NCBI GenBank assembly: GCA_014549065.1 | Contig: JACDOX010000007.1 | Coordinates: forward strand, 1,609,621 to 1,673,620 | Direction: 5' to 3' | Origin: Cardinalis cardinalis | Taxonomy: Eukaryota; Chordata; Aves; Passeriformes; Cardinalidae | Length of the DNA: 64,000 bases | Shown: in pieces, positions 38,045 through 51,493 of the stretch | How positions within the stretch are numbered: the first letter of the stretch is position 1 | Layout of the letters: each line of letters opens with the position of its first letter | Notes under the pieces: generated by a model | Told to the model about the DNA's origin: nothing | Databases searched by the model: none | The model's input: only the letters and a program-made list of their open reading frames with translations | Translations under genes and position numbers: made by a program

Positions 38045-39505
38045 TTTTGAAGGTGTCCAGAATTTATTCAGCATCACAGAAGCTCAGCATTCGCTGTTTC
38101 AGCTGATGTGGTACCTTTCAGAGCCTGTCTTGGCTTGCCTTGAACAAAGTGACAGCATCTCCAAACCCCATTTGCTATTGACTAAGCAGCAGAGGAGCCA
38201 GATGACCTCTATCAGCTGCTCCTGAGACATGCAGAAGAATGCAAATACCCCCTCTGTAGGTTTGTGCTTTGTAAGCCCTCCTCTTGTTGACAGCATGGAA
38301 ATATGGATGCTATGCATGACAGCACATCAGAGCTTTTCTGATCCAAACTTGTACAAGCCTTGCCATCTGACCAGACAAAAATCCATCAATTGTTCAAGCA
38401 AGCAGAAACTGCTCAGTGTTTAGCCACAAAAAGAGACCAAAACTACTTACACAGAAAGTGTACTTTCTACCTTTGTGAGACTTCCAAGAGGGCACCCCAC
38501 CACCTCTGATGGTAGGTTTTGCTCATGACTTCCCACAGAGTGCTGGTTACCCAGGTTTGTCTTTACCTGATTTCAAACCCTTCCTAGCGGTGTATCCATT
38601 GTCGGCATTGTGCACGTACATCTGAGGGGAGAGAGCAAACAAAGAGGGAAGGCACCCAGGGGGAAGGCCATCAGTTTGCAGAAGTCTAACATCCTCAGGA
38701 TGATCACTAAGGGAAGCAGATAAATTAAAAACCTTTCCCAGCCAGCATTCTCCTGAGGGGCTGTCCGTGCCTGCCCCTCTCTCTTTGCTCATCACACTTC
38801 ACTTTTGCAAGCAGCAGGCAGCCCTGAGATGCCTTTCTCCGTGGAGGGCTGTTGAAAGGGCTCATCCTTTCCAGTGTGCTGTTTATTTATGGCGCTGGTG
38901 CTGCAGCGGGTGTGGGGCCTCTGCAAAAGAACACACGGCTCTGTAAGATAATAAAACAGCCAGAAGGCTTTCTGCGTGTTTGTGTCACAAAAGGCTCTTC
39001 AGAGAGGAATAGTTTTAGTGTCTGAGGAATGAAGAGCTATTTCAGAATCTGGAGGCTGCGGGTTTTTTTAACAATGGAATGATTTGTCCATATTTTTCTT
39101 GTAATAAAAAGAGCAGCACAATATGCCTCCTTGCTTGCTTAGAGACCATTTGAAATTTTTAATACTTAAACCAGAGAGAACATGGAGTTCATTGCCAGGT
39201 TGACATGAACACAGAAATACTTTTTCTGTCTTTGCTGGGGACTGAAATGTATGATGGAAAAGACTTTTAAAAGAGCTGTGATCAGGAAGCTGAACTGGGG
39301 GGTTGATGGTCAAGATCTAACTCAAGCTTAGATGCAATTTGAGATGTCATATTACCATGGCATAGATTTGCCTCCTACTAGATGACTTCAGCTGAAAGGT
39401 CTTTAGAATTTTAATCCTAAGTCTAAGAAATTTGATTTTAGCGCTGCTCTTTTTTTAAAGCAAATTGCTTTTATGCAGATCACATCAGATTATCTTTTGA
39501 AGCAG
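38045..39505. other. Non-coding unique-looking stretch
   Basis: No repeat is recognised. The part around 38800-39080 contains a few CpGs and homeobox-like TTTATGGCGC text with even composition, unlike the decayed repeats nearby. It could be a conserved non-coding element. Open frames here are short and lack splice support. Confidence 0.4.
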
Positions 39506-40185
39506 TGTCTTGGTTTGGAAAGACAGGAGTCTGCTAAGGAAGGCAGAAGCCTCCCTTGAAAGGGAGAATGTAAACCCTTCCCCACGCCTCTGAATTGCTA
39601 TAAATTTTAAATTAAGGGGCTCTCAGGCAAAAAATATGGGAGCAGGAAATAGCAGTTCTTTAGTAGGAAAAGGGGGAAAAAAAGGATAAAATAAACAATG
39701 CAGTACACGAGAACAACACTGACAGAGTCAGAAACCCAACCTGACACCCTGTGGGTCAGGATGTTGGTGGCAGTCCAATTGGAAATGTGGCTGCAGTCCT
39801 CCTGAAGTATCAGGTGTTGTTCTGTTGGAGCAAGGAGGACCTGTAGAGAAGGATGTATTCTTCCTCTGAAGATCCAGTGGAAGGAGAGGCACCTGCTGTT
39901 CCTNTGGGGAATCCTGTGGAGAAAACCATGCCGGTGTTTCAAAAACTTCTGAATTATATCTGGGTAGGAATGCTTGGCTCCTCCTTCTGGGTGGAGCATC
40001 TCACAATGGGATGTTATAGTTCTTATCAATCATGCAGGGGCATTCAATAGTCTGTTATCAGCAGATGTCCCTTCCTGAGGGAGGTGTGAATGTGGTCACT
40101 CAGAGAGGTAAAGCAAACTGCCCACTTGACAAAGGTAATCTGCTATGCAGATGGTAATGGAAAACAACTTGCATTGTCTTCAACA
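39506..40185 (-). mobile_element. Solo endogenous retrovirus LTR with 5-bp target-site duplication
   Basis: The element begins TGTCTTGGTTTGGAAAGACA, continues with GGAAGGCAGAAGCCTCCCTT, AATTAAGGGGCTCTCAGGCA, CAACCTGACACCCTGTGGGT and GCTTGGCTCCTCCTTCTGGG, and ends AAAACAACTT...TTCAACA, giving TGT...ACA termini. AGCAG flanks both ends (39501-39505 and 40186-40190). The order and wording match an LTR that I recall as abundant in songbird genomes. A 5-bp duplication fits ERVL-like integration. Minus orientation is inferred from a TATAAT-like box in the reverse complement and from the polyadenylation region of the family, here mutated. There is no internal proviral sequence, so recombination between LTRs has probably removed the rest. 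Confidence 0.8.
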
Positions 40186-43100
40186 AGCAGGCTATTGAGA
40201 TTCCTAGTTTTAAAGAAAAAGACATGGAAATATTTTTTATCATAGTGTTGCAAAAACTTTATATTCAGATATTTTGGGTTGAATGCTCATTCCATTATTT
40301 GCTGAAAGTCAGACAATTTTCTGTGTGAGTCCTGATCCATCAACCATTCTGTGTGGACTCTCACATTTTCAGTTTCTAGATCAATTCACATGGCAGGTCA
40401 GAGAGGCTCTGGCACATTTTTGTAAATAGGGTGATTGGTGCTGCTCATCAACATCTTGGTTTTAAGCTTCTTGTACATTGTGAACAAAATCCTTTTGTTT
40501 ACATTTACAGAGGTTGTTCTATAACATAGGCAAAAAACCAGGTTTGTACTGAAGCATATATTTTGCAATAATGGAACCAAGGTACAAAAGTAGATAAAAA
40601 ACCCCAGTATAAGTTATTACAGTTATAATCAAGTATGGGGATTGGCATGTAAGGTACAGTATTGATTCTCCACACTCTGCATCATTGATTGCAAACCTTA
40701 GAGAAAAAGTACATCTTTTCACCTCCAGCTGTCCAGAACCACACAGCACAGAAGCTTGGGAATGTCTCTCAAGAGGGGCTAACCTCCTCGTTCTTTTCAT
40801 TTTGGATTTGTATGACTCAAATTTGTTATGATTTGATGCTAGGGCATGGCATCACATGATTTGGTGAAATATATTAATTCTTTCCTCTTCTTTCAGTGCT
40901 AATATTACAATATTACTGTTAGATACCTCAATGAGGTAATTACTGATGGCAGACTACACTCTACTGACTGTTGTCTCTGCCTAGCGTGCATAACTTTATG
41001 AATTATATGTGAGGAACAATAGTCATGTCCTGTCTCATTACAAAATGTGTGCTTTTTCTCTTGATACATACCTCTCTAGTTTTTTTGCATTTCTTAATCA
41101 TTATACACCTGAGATATTTGTTTCAATTATTTTCAAAAGGACTTTTTTTCCTAGAGATTATGAGTTTATTGCATTCATGATTATAATTTCAAAGAGGAAG
41201 TGCTCTTTGTTAAGTTAATAGCCATGCGTTTCATCAGTTTCTTTATTTTATGTATAAAACTGGGTGACTTAATTTTGAATAAGCTTCCCAATGTAGCTAT
41301 CAAAATAGCTAGATGGACATAAGTCACTTTTATTTTTCGAAAATAAACTGCTATTGTTAATAAATCTCCATACTATAAAACCATCAGGTAATGAGGAATA
41401 AGAAAAGGCTGAGAGAAGAATTATATTTCTATGTTAGAAACATTAATATTACTATTATAAATCATGAACTGGAGGGAGAAAAGCAGTTCTTTTTNAATGT
41501 AGCTCTGAGGAAGAAATGCTGTATTGATAATGCAGGTGAAAGGAGTCCTGTACCATATGGGTATGGTTGTCCAAGTCTCTGCAGCTTACTCTTAACTGTG
41601 TTTATAACACCTCAGGCTGTGAAGTTTTAGCTTTGAATAGTTTATTCACTTCAACACACATTCAGCTTATAGAATACCTGAGAGAACCATGAGACAGAAC
41701 TGGTTATATTATTTCCAGCAAATAATACTCGATATTAATTTTCTCTGCTTTGTGACTCAGTCCTGCTTTGCTTTGTGGCAAAGCTTTTTAAATGACAACA
41801 CAGTGTGCATTTGAGGCCTCCTGGTTCTCTTCTGTTTCTGAATTATAGCATACAGGTTTTATATCCAAAAAATATTGGTGAAATGGAGAAGTGACTCATT
41901 TTGCTTAAAAGCATGAAAGCATTTGAGAGGCACTAGATAAAAACTTAGGCAAGGACAAGGAGGAAGTCATCATCTGCATCACAGTTCTAGTGAAATGGCT
42001 TGTTCCTTCCTATCCATTTGCATAACTGAAATATTTTCTCCATAAATGTAGCTTTTTCATTCTAACCACTGGTAGCTGATTAACAGCAAAAATACCTGAC
42101 ATGACCCAGTATGCAATCTCTGGGATTTGTATGCCTAACAGGCTGCCTGGCAACTGTAAAGCTGGGCTTCATAGGAAAAGGAATTGCAATTTTAGGCTGA
42201 AGCATAAGAGTTTTCTAATGTTCTTCCCCATTCCCTTCACCTCAGACACATGTAATTCTGATTATTTTGTTTAGTAATTGTTGTAGTTGCAGTCTTTGAG
42301 ACTGGTTCTCAAAAAGAGGAAGATCTGGTCTACCAAGTGCCAGGCAAAGAGAGGAAATAACTGCAAAATTTAAGGAAATTTAAGAAAATAACTGCAAAAT
42401 TGTGAAAAAATAAGGAAAGTTGTTTATGTTCTAGGGTAAGCAGAGACACAATAAAATATTTTCCAATCTTAACAAGACTGAAATTTCTCTGATCTCAGCT
42501 TCTCTGAATAACATGACCTGACCCTCTACTAATGCTCTTTGCTATGAGAAAAAGTACTCTTTACCACTATTTGACTTGATCTCTGAGACACTTAAAACCA
42601 GGCTTTTAAAGATAATTTAAAAAATTCTTGTAAGTCATCTTTTTAAGTTGTTTTTTAAAAAATATGTAAACTCCTCTTTTAATTTCCATCTTTGATTTTT
42701 TTTAAACAATATATAAAGCAAATATCGGAATAGGGGGTTTGTACAGACTTTCCATCCATCAATTTTGCAAGATTTAATGCAGCAAGACAAATCTATTTAT
42801 AGCACAGACTAACTTCATATGTTTCACTGCTGCAGAAATCAATAGTCCTTGGCTATGAAAACAAAAGAGAAGCCCTATTAATTCATTATCAGGTCCAGGT
42901 TACATCTTACACTGTGGTCAGTCTACATTAACATTCTCTGGAAGTGAATAAAAAAGAGTAGTCTCTGTAGTATACCAGATTGCATTTGGCAGAGAAAGAA
43001 ATGTTTTGGTTTTGGGATAAACATCTCAATTGCATTTCTAACAGAGCCTGGGACTGAAAGATGTAGGAGCTGAAGAAGTCAAAGGAAACCTTCTGCACTA

Positions 43101-46100
43101 TTTATGACTTCTCTTATGCTTCTTGATGGAGCAGTAAGAACATTTCTGCCCATTTCAATGTACTTTAACATGAACTGAAACCTAGAGATTACTTTCACAG
43201 TTCTCTCTTCCTGCACCTTTCCCAGATCTGCAAATGAAAATTGTGTGTGTAATATATTAATTTCCTTCTGTTTTTCTGTTGGTATTTTTCTATGGTAAGC
43301 ATCTAATCTGAAGAGTGACTATTTTCCTGAAGTGCCAGCTCTGGGAAATTATATGTTATGATTCATATGATAATTCTAAGGTTGGCAGTGAGCATGGGAA
43401 GTAATGCATACTTAGTATATGATAGTTATTCTATTTTTCAGTCAGCAGATGTAAATTTTCCTGCTAAAAATCTATGCAAAAGCAACAGGAATCTTAATTT
43501 TCTGTTTCTTTTACTGTTTCAAAGATTAAAGCTAAAATCAATACTTATTTTTAAATGCCACTCACAGAAAATGTGAGGAAATTATATAATTCACACATGA
43601 ATATACAATTAAATGCAGATCTGGATTTTAAGCAGCTATGATTGGTACTTCAGGTACAGAGTACTTCACATGAGACACATATTCTGAAGCAATAGTCAAA
43701 CCCCTGGTCAAAAAACTCTTTGGTCAAAATTTTCTTTTTTCTTTGCAGTGTTTTAGTATCCCAATTGCATGTCTTTTCTAGATAGCACTGTGGTGAAGGT
43801 TTGGCACCTCACATCCTCCTAAGGGACATCTCAAGCTGGCTGCTGTGATGGGTATGACCATGGCAGCATGTAGCCTTCTCCAGACATTCCTCTTCCAAGC
43901 AGACTCAATATTGTAATTTAGTCTGCTTTGAAGTCATGTAAAACTCAGACTGAGTATTTGGCCCACTGATTCTAGCCCAATAAGGTGGAAATGATAGGCT
44001 CACATAACCACTGCAGCAATGTTCTAAAGCATAATCTGCGGTCCTTTTAGACATGACCAAGTCCAAACATAAAAATTAATTAGATAATGCATATATAAGT
44101 GAAAAGTCAAAGTCTGTGAGATTTTTTTTGTCTTTAAATAAAGCCATGAAATGTTGTCTACTAACACTTGTTAAATTAAGTCTATTATGAATTCTTNGTA
44201 GATTTTGCTCTCTTGATGAAGAAGTACCAAGTGATTCTCGTTGGATTGCTTTGTACAGGTTTATATGCTTTTATCACATATTGTTGCTCCTAAATTATGG
44301 AAATTCTGACCTAGAACAAGAGAAGATCCCTTGTGTAAGATGTAGTTGGAACTACCAGTTGCTGTCNATAGACTTATTGCTGTGTCATGGATTTGCTTAG
44401 CTCTTCTGTTGGAAAATACTACTGCCTTCTTNTTTTAAGTTGGTTGNANTTTTCCATACTGANTTTATGACCAGTTCCACGACAGTATTTTTGGCAATGT
44501 GTACAANATGGTGCAGAAATGGAAATAAATTTTGGATAGAGAAATTTTCAAACTGGAAAATTATTACAAGAAAAACAGCANCAAATGAATATCAGATCCC
44601 AGACTATCAAATCCATCTTCAATGGAGAATTGTGCTGATCTTTGGACAATTTATCACTTGTAGCTGAACTACCTACAAGNCTTCCTACTTTTCTTGCATT
44701 TCAGCCCAATCTTGTATTGCAATAACAGTGTATTGTGTTTCTATAATTTCTGACAGTACAGTACCCTAATGCTTAAATTGTATTTCTATGCCACTGACTT
44801 CGATATCTCATATTGAGTGAACAAATGCTATTTTCTATAGAAGTAGAGCATTAAAAAAAAATATGGAATTAAGATAAAACAGCGTAGTATTTTTTTTCAG
44901 TAAGATAATTTCTTACCCAGAGGAGGATGTCTTTAAAGATACAGTTTTGTACTTGCTCATCTAATTTTTTTGCTNTAATTCAGAGAATAATTTGGCCAGA
45001 CTTGTTTTAGAGTAATTAAAATTATTTTTATTATGACCATATTTAAATCTAGGCATAATGAATAGCTGTGCCTTGCTTATCAGTAAATAAATTACATTTA
45101 TTCTGTGGCAATCCAAGGATGACTTTCAGAGCAGTTTGATATTCAAGTGTCCTCTATTAAGGAAAAGAAACTAATATATATGAATCTATAGCACAGGGTA
45201 CAAAACTTGATGGCAAAGATAAAAAGTATAAATGGAAGCTTAATAGCAATAATAAGAGTTTGTGCAGATGCATAAATTCCCAGTCTTGAGCAGTATTTTA
45301 GTGGTCAAAATACAATTCTTCAATAATTAAAACATTACTTGGCAGATAAGCTCAGAAAATTATTGTTGCAAACTAAAACCANAGTAATTTTATTTGCAAT
45401 TTGCACNNCAAATTTACAGAAAANAATATTTCAGCATATTTAANCTGAAAATAAAATGGCCTAGCAATAAGGAAGGAGCCTCAGCCTCAGAGCATTATGT
45501 GTGTCTGCTTGCATATATTTAATTTCTCACAGTTATATTTCATTCATAGAAGAAAATATGTAGCATGATAGATTTGATATGTAAAGGTTTTCAAATGAGT
45601 TGATATGCAAAAATTTNTAAAAACCTGCATTTTGCCTTCATTTTGAACGAGTTGCTTTACAAGTTCTCTCCTCAAGTACAATCCTTTGAATTTCTCAANA
45701 AACAAGACTCCCCAAAGGTGGCTTGTTTATTGAGAAATAAGGTGGCTTCCCAAAGCCCCTGCTGATAGTTCCCTGACATGTGCTTTCCCAGTTTTATAAA
45801 TTAGATATCTGGTCACTTCAGATTAATATCTAAGCAATGCCAGCTGTCTCCCCTTCAAGATATTTTGAAGCCTTTTCATAATTTTATTTGTAATATTACT
45901 GCAGAAAGGCACAAAAAACTGATGATGGTAATAAAAATATTGCCTATTATTTGCTAAAAAAATAGATATTGGTCTCCTTTGATTAAAACAAAATTTGTTA
46001 GACTCAAGTCAAAGTAAAGCTAAAATACCTTTGCTTCTAAATTTCCAAGTTAAAAGCAAAAATAATGTACAAGGAAGTGCCCCTTCTGTGGATGTGTACA

Positions 46101-49100
46101 GTATTTATATAAGATAAGCTCCCTCTTATCTTTGGGTTACAAGTGTTTTGCAGCTGCCTGCATAATCATAAACAGTAAATTTGTGTTGTAAAAAAGTGGA
46201 GTTATGGGAGAAAAATGAAACTTATGGAGGATGTTTGTTTACTTCATATTGATGTTCATATTCTTCACACATATTTTCCACAGCATTCATCTAAATTATT
46301 TGCTCAAAATTAATATGGGAAATACAGTCACAAAGAGAACCACTGGATGGAGCTGTTTGTTGTGACTTTTATTTTACTTTGGGATATTAGACACCTGTAG
46401 GTGCAAACAAAAAATCCTCAGGGGGAAAAAAAAGAGAATGGGGTACAAATTACAGAGGAAATATTCAGAAAATTAATCAGAGCCCTGAATCTAAGTGGGC
46501 AAACTCCCTGGACCTAATTNGGCAAACTAATGAATGGAGAGATCTTGACTGAAGAGGACAGGATTGAGTATACTAGGAAACTGTGAATAAAACTGAAAAG
46601 TAAAATTTCCCTCAATCATTGCAGTAATATCTTATTCAGATCTCTCACTGGATGTTTAGTGCTTAAGAGANTGTGTTTGCATGTAATTTTCTCTTCTGCA
46701 TTTAAAAACAGTAAAACACGTGCAATTTAGTGAAACAGGTATTGTTTATTTATCACTGAGAAATGAATGATAGGAACAATAATGAATGATACCTTTTCAA
46801 AACAGCACTAAAACTCCACTTTACTAGGCTTGCCCATGTTTTCTTCAGATGCAAGTTTACTAACTGAAGTGTAAGTTGTTTAAAATAAAAAAAACAGAAT
46901 CTGCGAAATGCAGCAATAAACACTTAGCCATATGCTCATTTGTACTTTGTGAAGTTTAGACTTTTATATTTCTAATACTTGGAAATGCTAGATTGATTTC
47001 TAAGTTCATTAAAGTGNTGATAGTGAATAGTGCTGGTGTATACAGGGGAGATTAATACCTTTATTCATTTGTTTCATCCATCACAGAGCAAAATGTGGGA
47101 AGGTAGTTGTTCTGAAAAATAAAGGAAATATCCTAGCAGAACATCTAGACAAATTCAGTTTATTGGATCTCTCCTAGAGCTATTAAAAAACCTGAAGAAT
47201 TAAAGGAGAAACTTTAAAGAATTATTCTTAAAATGGTAAGCTAATTCCCACCACAATCAACACTGCATTTTTAAAAAAAGGTGTGAAAGAGCAGGTATTG
47301 AAAAATAAAACTATTAGAAGGATATCTCAGAGAAGTGTTAATAGTAATTATGGATGAGAAAAACTAAACCCTAAAACCAGAGAGCTTTCAATTGAAAACA
47401 TCTAATTTTTTTTCCAGGAAAAATGAAATTAAAATANAAAATAACTCCATTAAGGGATTAGTGTCAAGCTATAGAACCTCAAAAATATCATAATTATTGT
47501 CCTTAGGATTATTGTAACTTTTGATAAAAAGGAGTCATAAATCACAAGATGAAAAAAGTGAAAAAAATAAACCTTTGAAAAGATCTATAAAATATTTATT
47601 GAAATTCCTTCTACGTACTCAAGAAANTACACAGGGCTAGTGACAGAGATTAAATGTACAGCATCTACATTGAGATATGTTGAGGTTTTAATGTACTGAA
47701 TATTGATTGTGTGATGAGTCCTAGAAGTTTGTTTCCTGCAGTTTCTCACAAGGGGAGGGAGAAACTAAACCATCACAGAAGATTCATGTGCATAAAGTAG
47801 GGTTTTAATGGCTTTGTTGAAAGGAGAATCTTCTCTTCAGTCTGTGCACGTCACTAATAATTTCTAAAAGCCCATCAGAATTGCTGAACTTTTTTGTCCN
47901 TGAGGGTTGAGAAGTCTGAGACTCAGCTCATGGTTACTTTTAGGATGGGAGATTCCAAATAAAATGCTGGGCTCTAAAGGAGATTCTTAAGAAAAGGATT
48001 TTTCTTTTGCTTTAGGTCATCTTTTCAGCACTTGAGAAGTAAAAATTNTGTTTCAGTAAGAATATACAGTTCAAGAAAATTAATTACTTGCATGTATTGC
48101 AAATAACAAAAGTATAAGAAAACTTGTATTCATAGTTGATTTCAGGCTGATATTCCTAGTACGTCACAGAGCTTTACCAANACAATACCCTGGCACCTAT
48201 GATCCATTCAAATAAAAAATCTTGCAAGATCTACAATCTTGACATTTTCTCCAGCTTATCAACTGAAATGATNTGAGAAAAAATGGGCAGCACCCTCACT
48301 TTGAAGAAGTAATTTGTATCTGGTAAATCCGCTGGCAAAGAACTCTGTTCTGCAAGCTGTTGGTCTCAAAAGTTCCAAGTTGAGTTTGGCCTGCATGAGG
48401 GCTTCAGTCCATCTGCAATTGTTTAGTCACTGGATCTTGTCTCATCTTTCAGGAATCATTTGGACTCTGCAAAATTATCTTTTATGGTTGAGCAGACATC
48501 AGGCCTCACAGTAGTCTGCTGTCACAGGAGGTAGATGGGGAGCTTGCTGGCAGTAGTCGCGTGTTGTTTCCACTGCTCCCCATCTGCAAGGTCCTGTTGC
48601 TCCCTTCNGCCACAGCCAAGGTCTTTTCTGTAGGAAAGGGACCTTAGAAAGTGATGCTGCTAGAAAGTGATACCTCTAGGTGGTTTAGAAGATGGCCTGA
48701 CACAGCTGGAGGGAACAATCCTATGAAAAAAATGAGGATTAGAAAATGTCGGTTGACTAATTCAATAAAGTAAGGAGCCTATAAAAATCATAAAAAGGTT
48801 TACTGGAGTTCTATTTACTGTTGTTTTTATTTTAAGAAGCAGAATTCTTTTAATTTATCTTCTTCCAAGATTTTTAAATCCAGATTTTAAAATTTTTCCA
48901 GATGTTGACAAGCAAATAATGACACTCAGTATACTGTGGCACATTTGTGAACAATCCTTCCTGTGCTGTAATGAACAATATTTTCACAGGTAGGAAAGTG
49001 ATCTGTTCACTCACATCTGTTTCCAGACATCACTTTGAAAAATCATGACTGAAAATCTATTTTCAACATGGAAACGAAGCTAAAAGTAATTTTTTGGAAG

Positions 49101-49240
49101 GAAAAACCTTAACAGGAAAAATTTTTGCTGTTTCTGACAATTAAGGACATCACTAAGCCAAATTTATTCTTTTTGGTCCAAGTTAAACTAGAATAGCAAT
49201 TCCAGTAAGGCTTGCTGATTTTTCTACAGAAAATGCCTTG

Positions 49241-49262
49241 TGCTATTTCAATTGAAATAGCA
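49241..49262. repeat. Perfect 22-bp palindrome
   Basis: TGCTATTTCAA at 49241-49251 is followed immediately by its exact reverse complement TTGAAATAGCA, with no loop. It is unique in the window and has no gene beside it. Confidence 0.9.
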
Positions 49263-49799
49263 ATAGTAAAAAATTAAGAAAGAAATAGTGAAAATTTTGT
49301 TACAAATTCCACGGTGAAAAGGTATGTATAGGTTTTGTGGTGGAGTATTTCTATATGCTGACCTACAGTCTACACAGTCTTTAAGTGTGTAACCATAGGT
49401 GCTGTTCATGGGTGGAGAGGCACAAACCTCCTATCTTCAAGATTTTCTCACTGGTGAGATCCTTGCGGTGTAGTCTACCAGATGAGCTGTTCTGTAATCT
49501 ATTTCAGCCACAATTTGCTTGCTGATCAACTAAAACAATACATCTTTGTCCAACTGGCTTATTTTGACTAAGTGGCTAATGAGCTATTCAGTAAACAGTT
49601 GAATTTTCAGACTCTCAAACCAAATTGAATACTGCAAATTAGCTTCAATCACTTTCCCTGAGAGGGGCATGTATTTGTGCCAGGAGCTGAATGCAGTTCT
49701 CAGCAAAACAATAAAGTGATGTAAAGTTACAGAACTTTCTAATTCCATCAGTCACACTTGCACTGAAATGACCCATTGCTCAACTATGCAGAGATCTAA

Positions 49800-49841
49800 A
49801 TATCTAAGATATGTCTTAAATATCTTAAATGTCTTAGATAT
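49800..49841. repeat. Inverted repeat with internal near-repeats
   Basis: ATATCTAAGA (49800-49809) and TCTTAGATAT (49832-49841) are exact reverse complements. The 22-nt interval carries further copies of the same theme (ATGTCTTAAA, TATCTTAAAT), so the block looks like local slippage of a TCTTAAAT-like unit. Confidence 0.7.
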
Positions 49842-51478
49842 GTCACTTATTTTTTGATAAGTCTTCCTGGCAAGCAGAACAACATCGTGAATATAGCTTG
49901 TTCCTTTATTCCACATGATACAATTTACTTTTCCTTATAAGCAGGAAAATGGGAGAAACAAACAGTATGTGACTCATGTTGGCTGTTGAAAACTTGTAAT
50001 ATTGGTGCTTGCTTTACTTGAGCTGCTCAGCCTGATTAGAAAGAGGACTTGAGTGTTTAATTCACTTTTCTATGTTCAACTACACTCTGATGATCATTAT
50101 TAAAGAAAAAAGAAAAAGAAAACTGATGAAATAAAAAAAATAAATCCAGCAGCCAAGAATCACAGATTTTAATCAGGTTTCTGTAGATGTACATAAAACA
50201 GGGAGAGCCAGAAAAGGGAAAGTTTCCTTATGTCTCAAATCACAATGCAACCTAGAAATCCAACAAGTCTAGACTTCTTATCATTCCTTTTCTGGTGACT
50301 TTTATGCTATAGAGCTTTGCTTAAAACATAACATTTTGTAATTTTTATAATTTATTTACAAATCAAGATATTTATATTATAGTTAGTCTGAAGAACATGA
50401 GACTATTCACTGTGTGGCATGATTTAGCAAATTTTGTAAACATTTCCTGAGTCATCAGCCTGTATTTATCAACCTGTATTTGCTACAGAATGGTAGTAAA
50501 TTCATGAAAGTTCGGGAAAGGAAACCTAAGGAGCTGTGTGACACAAATTGCTCTGGATGGCAAGCTCTTCAGTGTAGCATTCATATTCATATTCAAGAAA
50601 GCTAACAATGAAGGATTACAGAAATGTTATGCAACTAAGTGACTGGGTGNTAGTAGGGGACATAAAGGTGAACATATACAAAGATAAATTAAGACAGGCA
50701 AGGGAAACCTCCCTCTGCCTCCAAGCCTACCTTTATGCATGCAGTGGTGGTCTTGCATTTTCCTCCGCAGAGCATTCCTGGTGTTTTAACACATGGTTTC
50801 ACATGAGCAGGGGCTCAAGAATGGTTGTGAAAGTAAAACAAGTTAGTGTGATTCAGAAAGCATAGGTCACAAAGCAAAAACCTGCCTGAATATACTCAGC
50901 AGGGTCCCATCTTGAAACTNGTGTGCTGTTTGTTCCTCTTTTGTTAAAAGACATATACTGGATCTTAAAAAGACTCAAAAAAGAGCACCGAGGTTCACCC
51001 TGTACTGTTACAATCAATTGTAAAATGAGATAATTCTTTCTTAGAATTCATCCTTTGGACAAGAACATCTGAAATTTAAATTTCTGGGAAAAGTTTTGCT
51101 TTTTTTTTTCCAGTAACACTTCCTGACTTCATCTTNGAGTAAGAACTTGATGTTCCTACTTCTTTCTCTTTTAAAGAAAGTAGGAGACTAGATGATTCAT
51201 TCTTCTGTTACTTATCTAAAGTCCTTTGCATAAACTNTTTAAAAGCTAGTATTACATTCCTGATGTTTTTGAAGTAAAAATTAGNAAAAAAAAGTTAAAC
51301 ATTATTAGCTCAAATACTAGAGATTTTAAGAGAGCAAGGAATGCAAAATCAATTTGAGAAGTAACCTAGCAAATTTTGACTGGTGTAAGCTATGCTGTCA
51401 TTTGTACTTCAGAAAGGACAGAGTGAAAGGCTAAGGAGCATGGAAATAGAAGCTGAAAACCTCCTTGCCATCCAAAGG

Positions 51479-51493
51479 AAAAAAAAAAAAAAA
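51479..51493. repeat. A15 homopolymer run
   Basis: An uninterrupted A run followed by GAAAAAG. No LINE or SINE tail is recognisable upstream, so it is not called a retroposon end. Confidence 0.85.
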
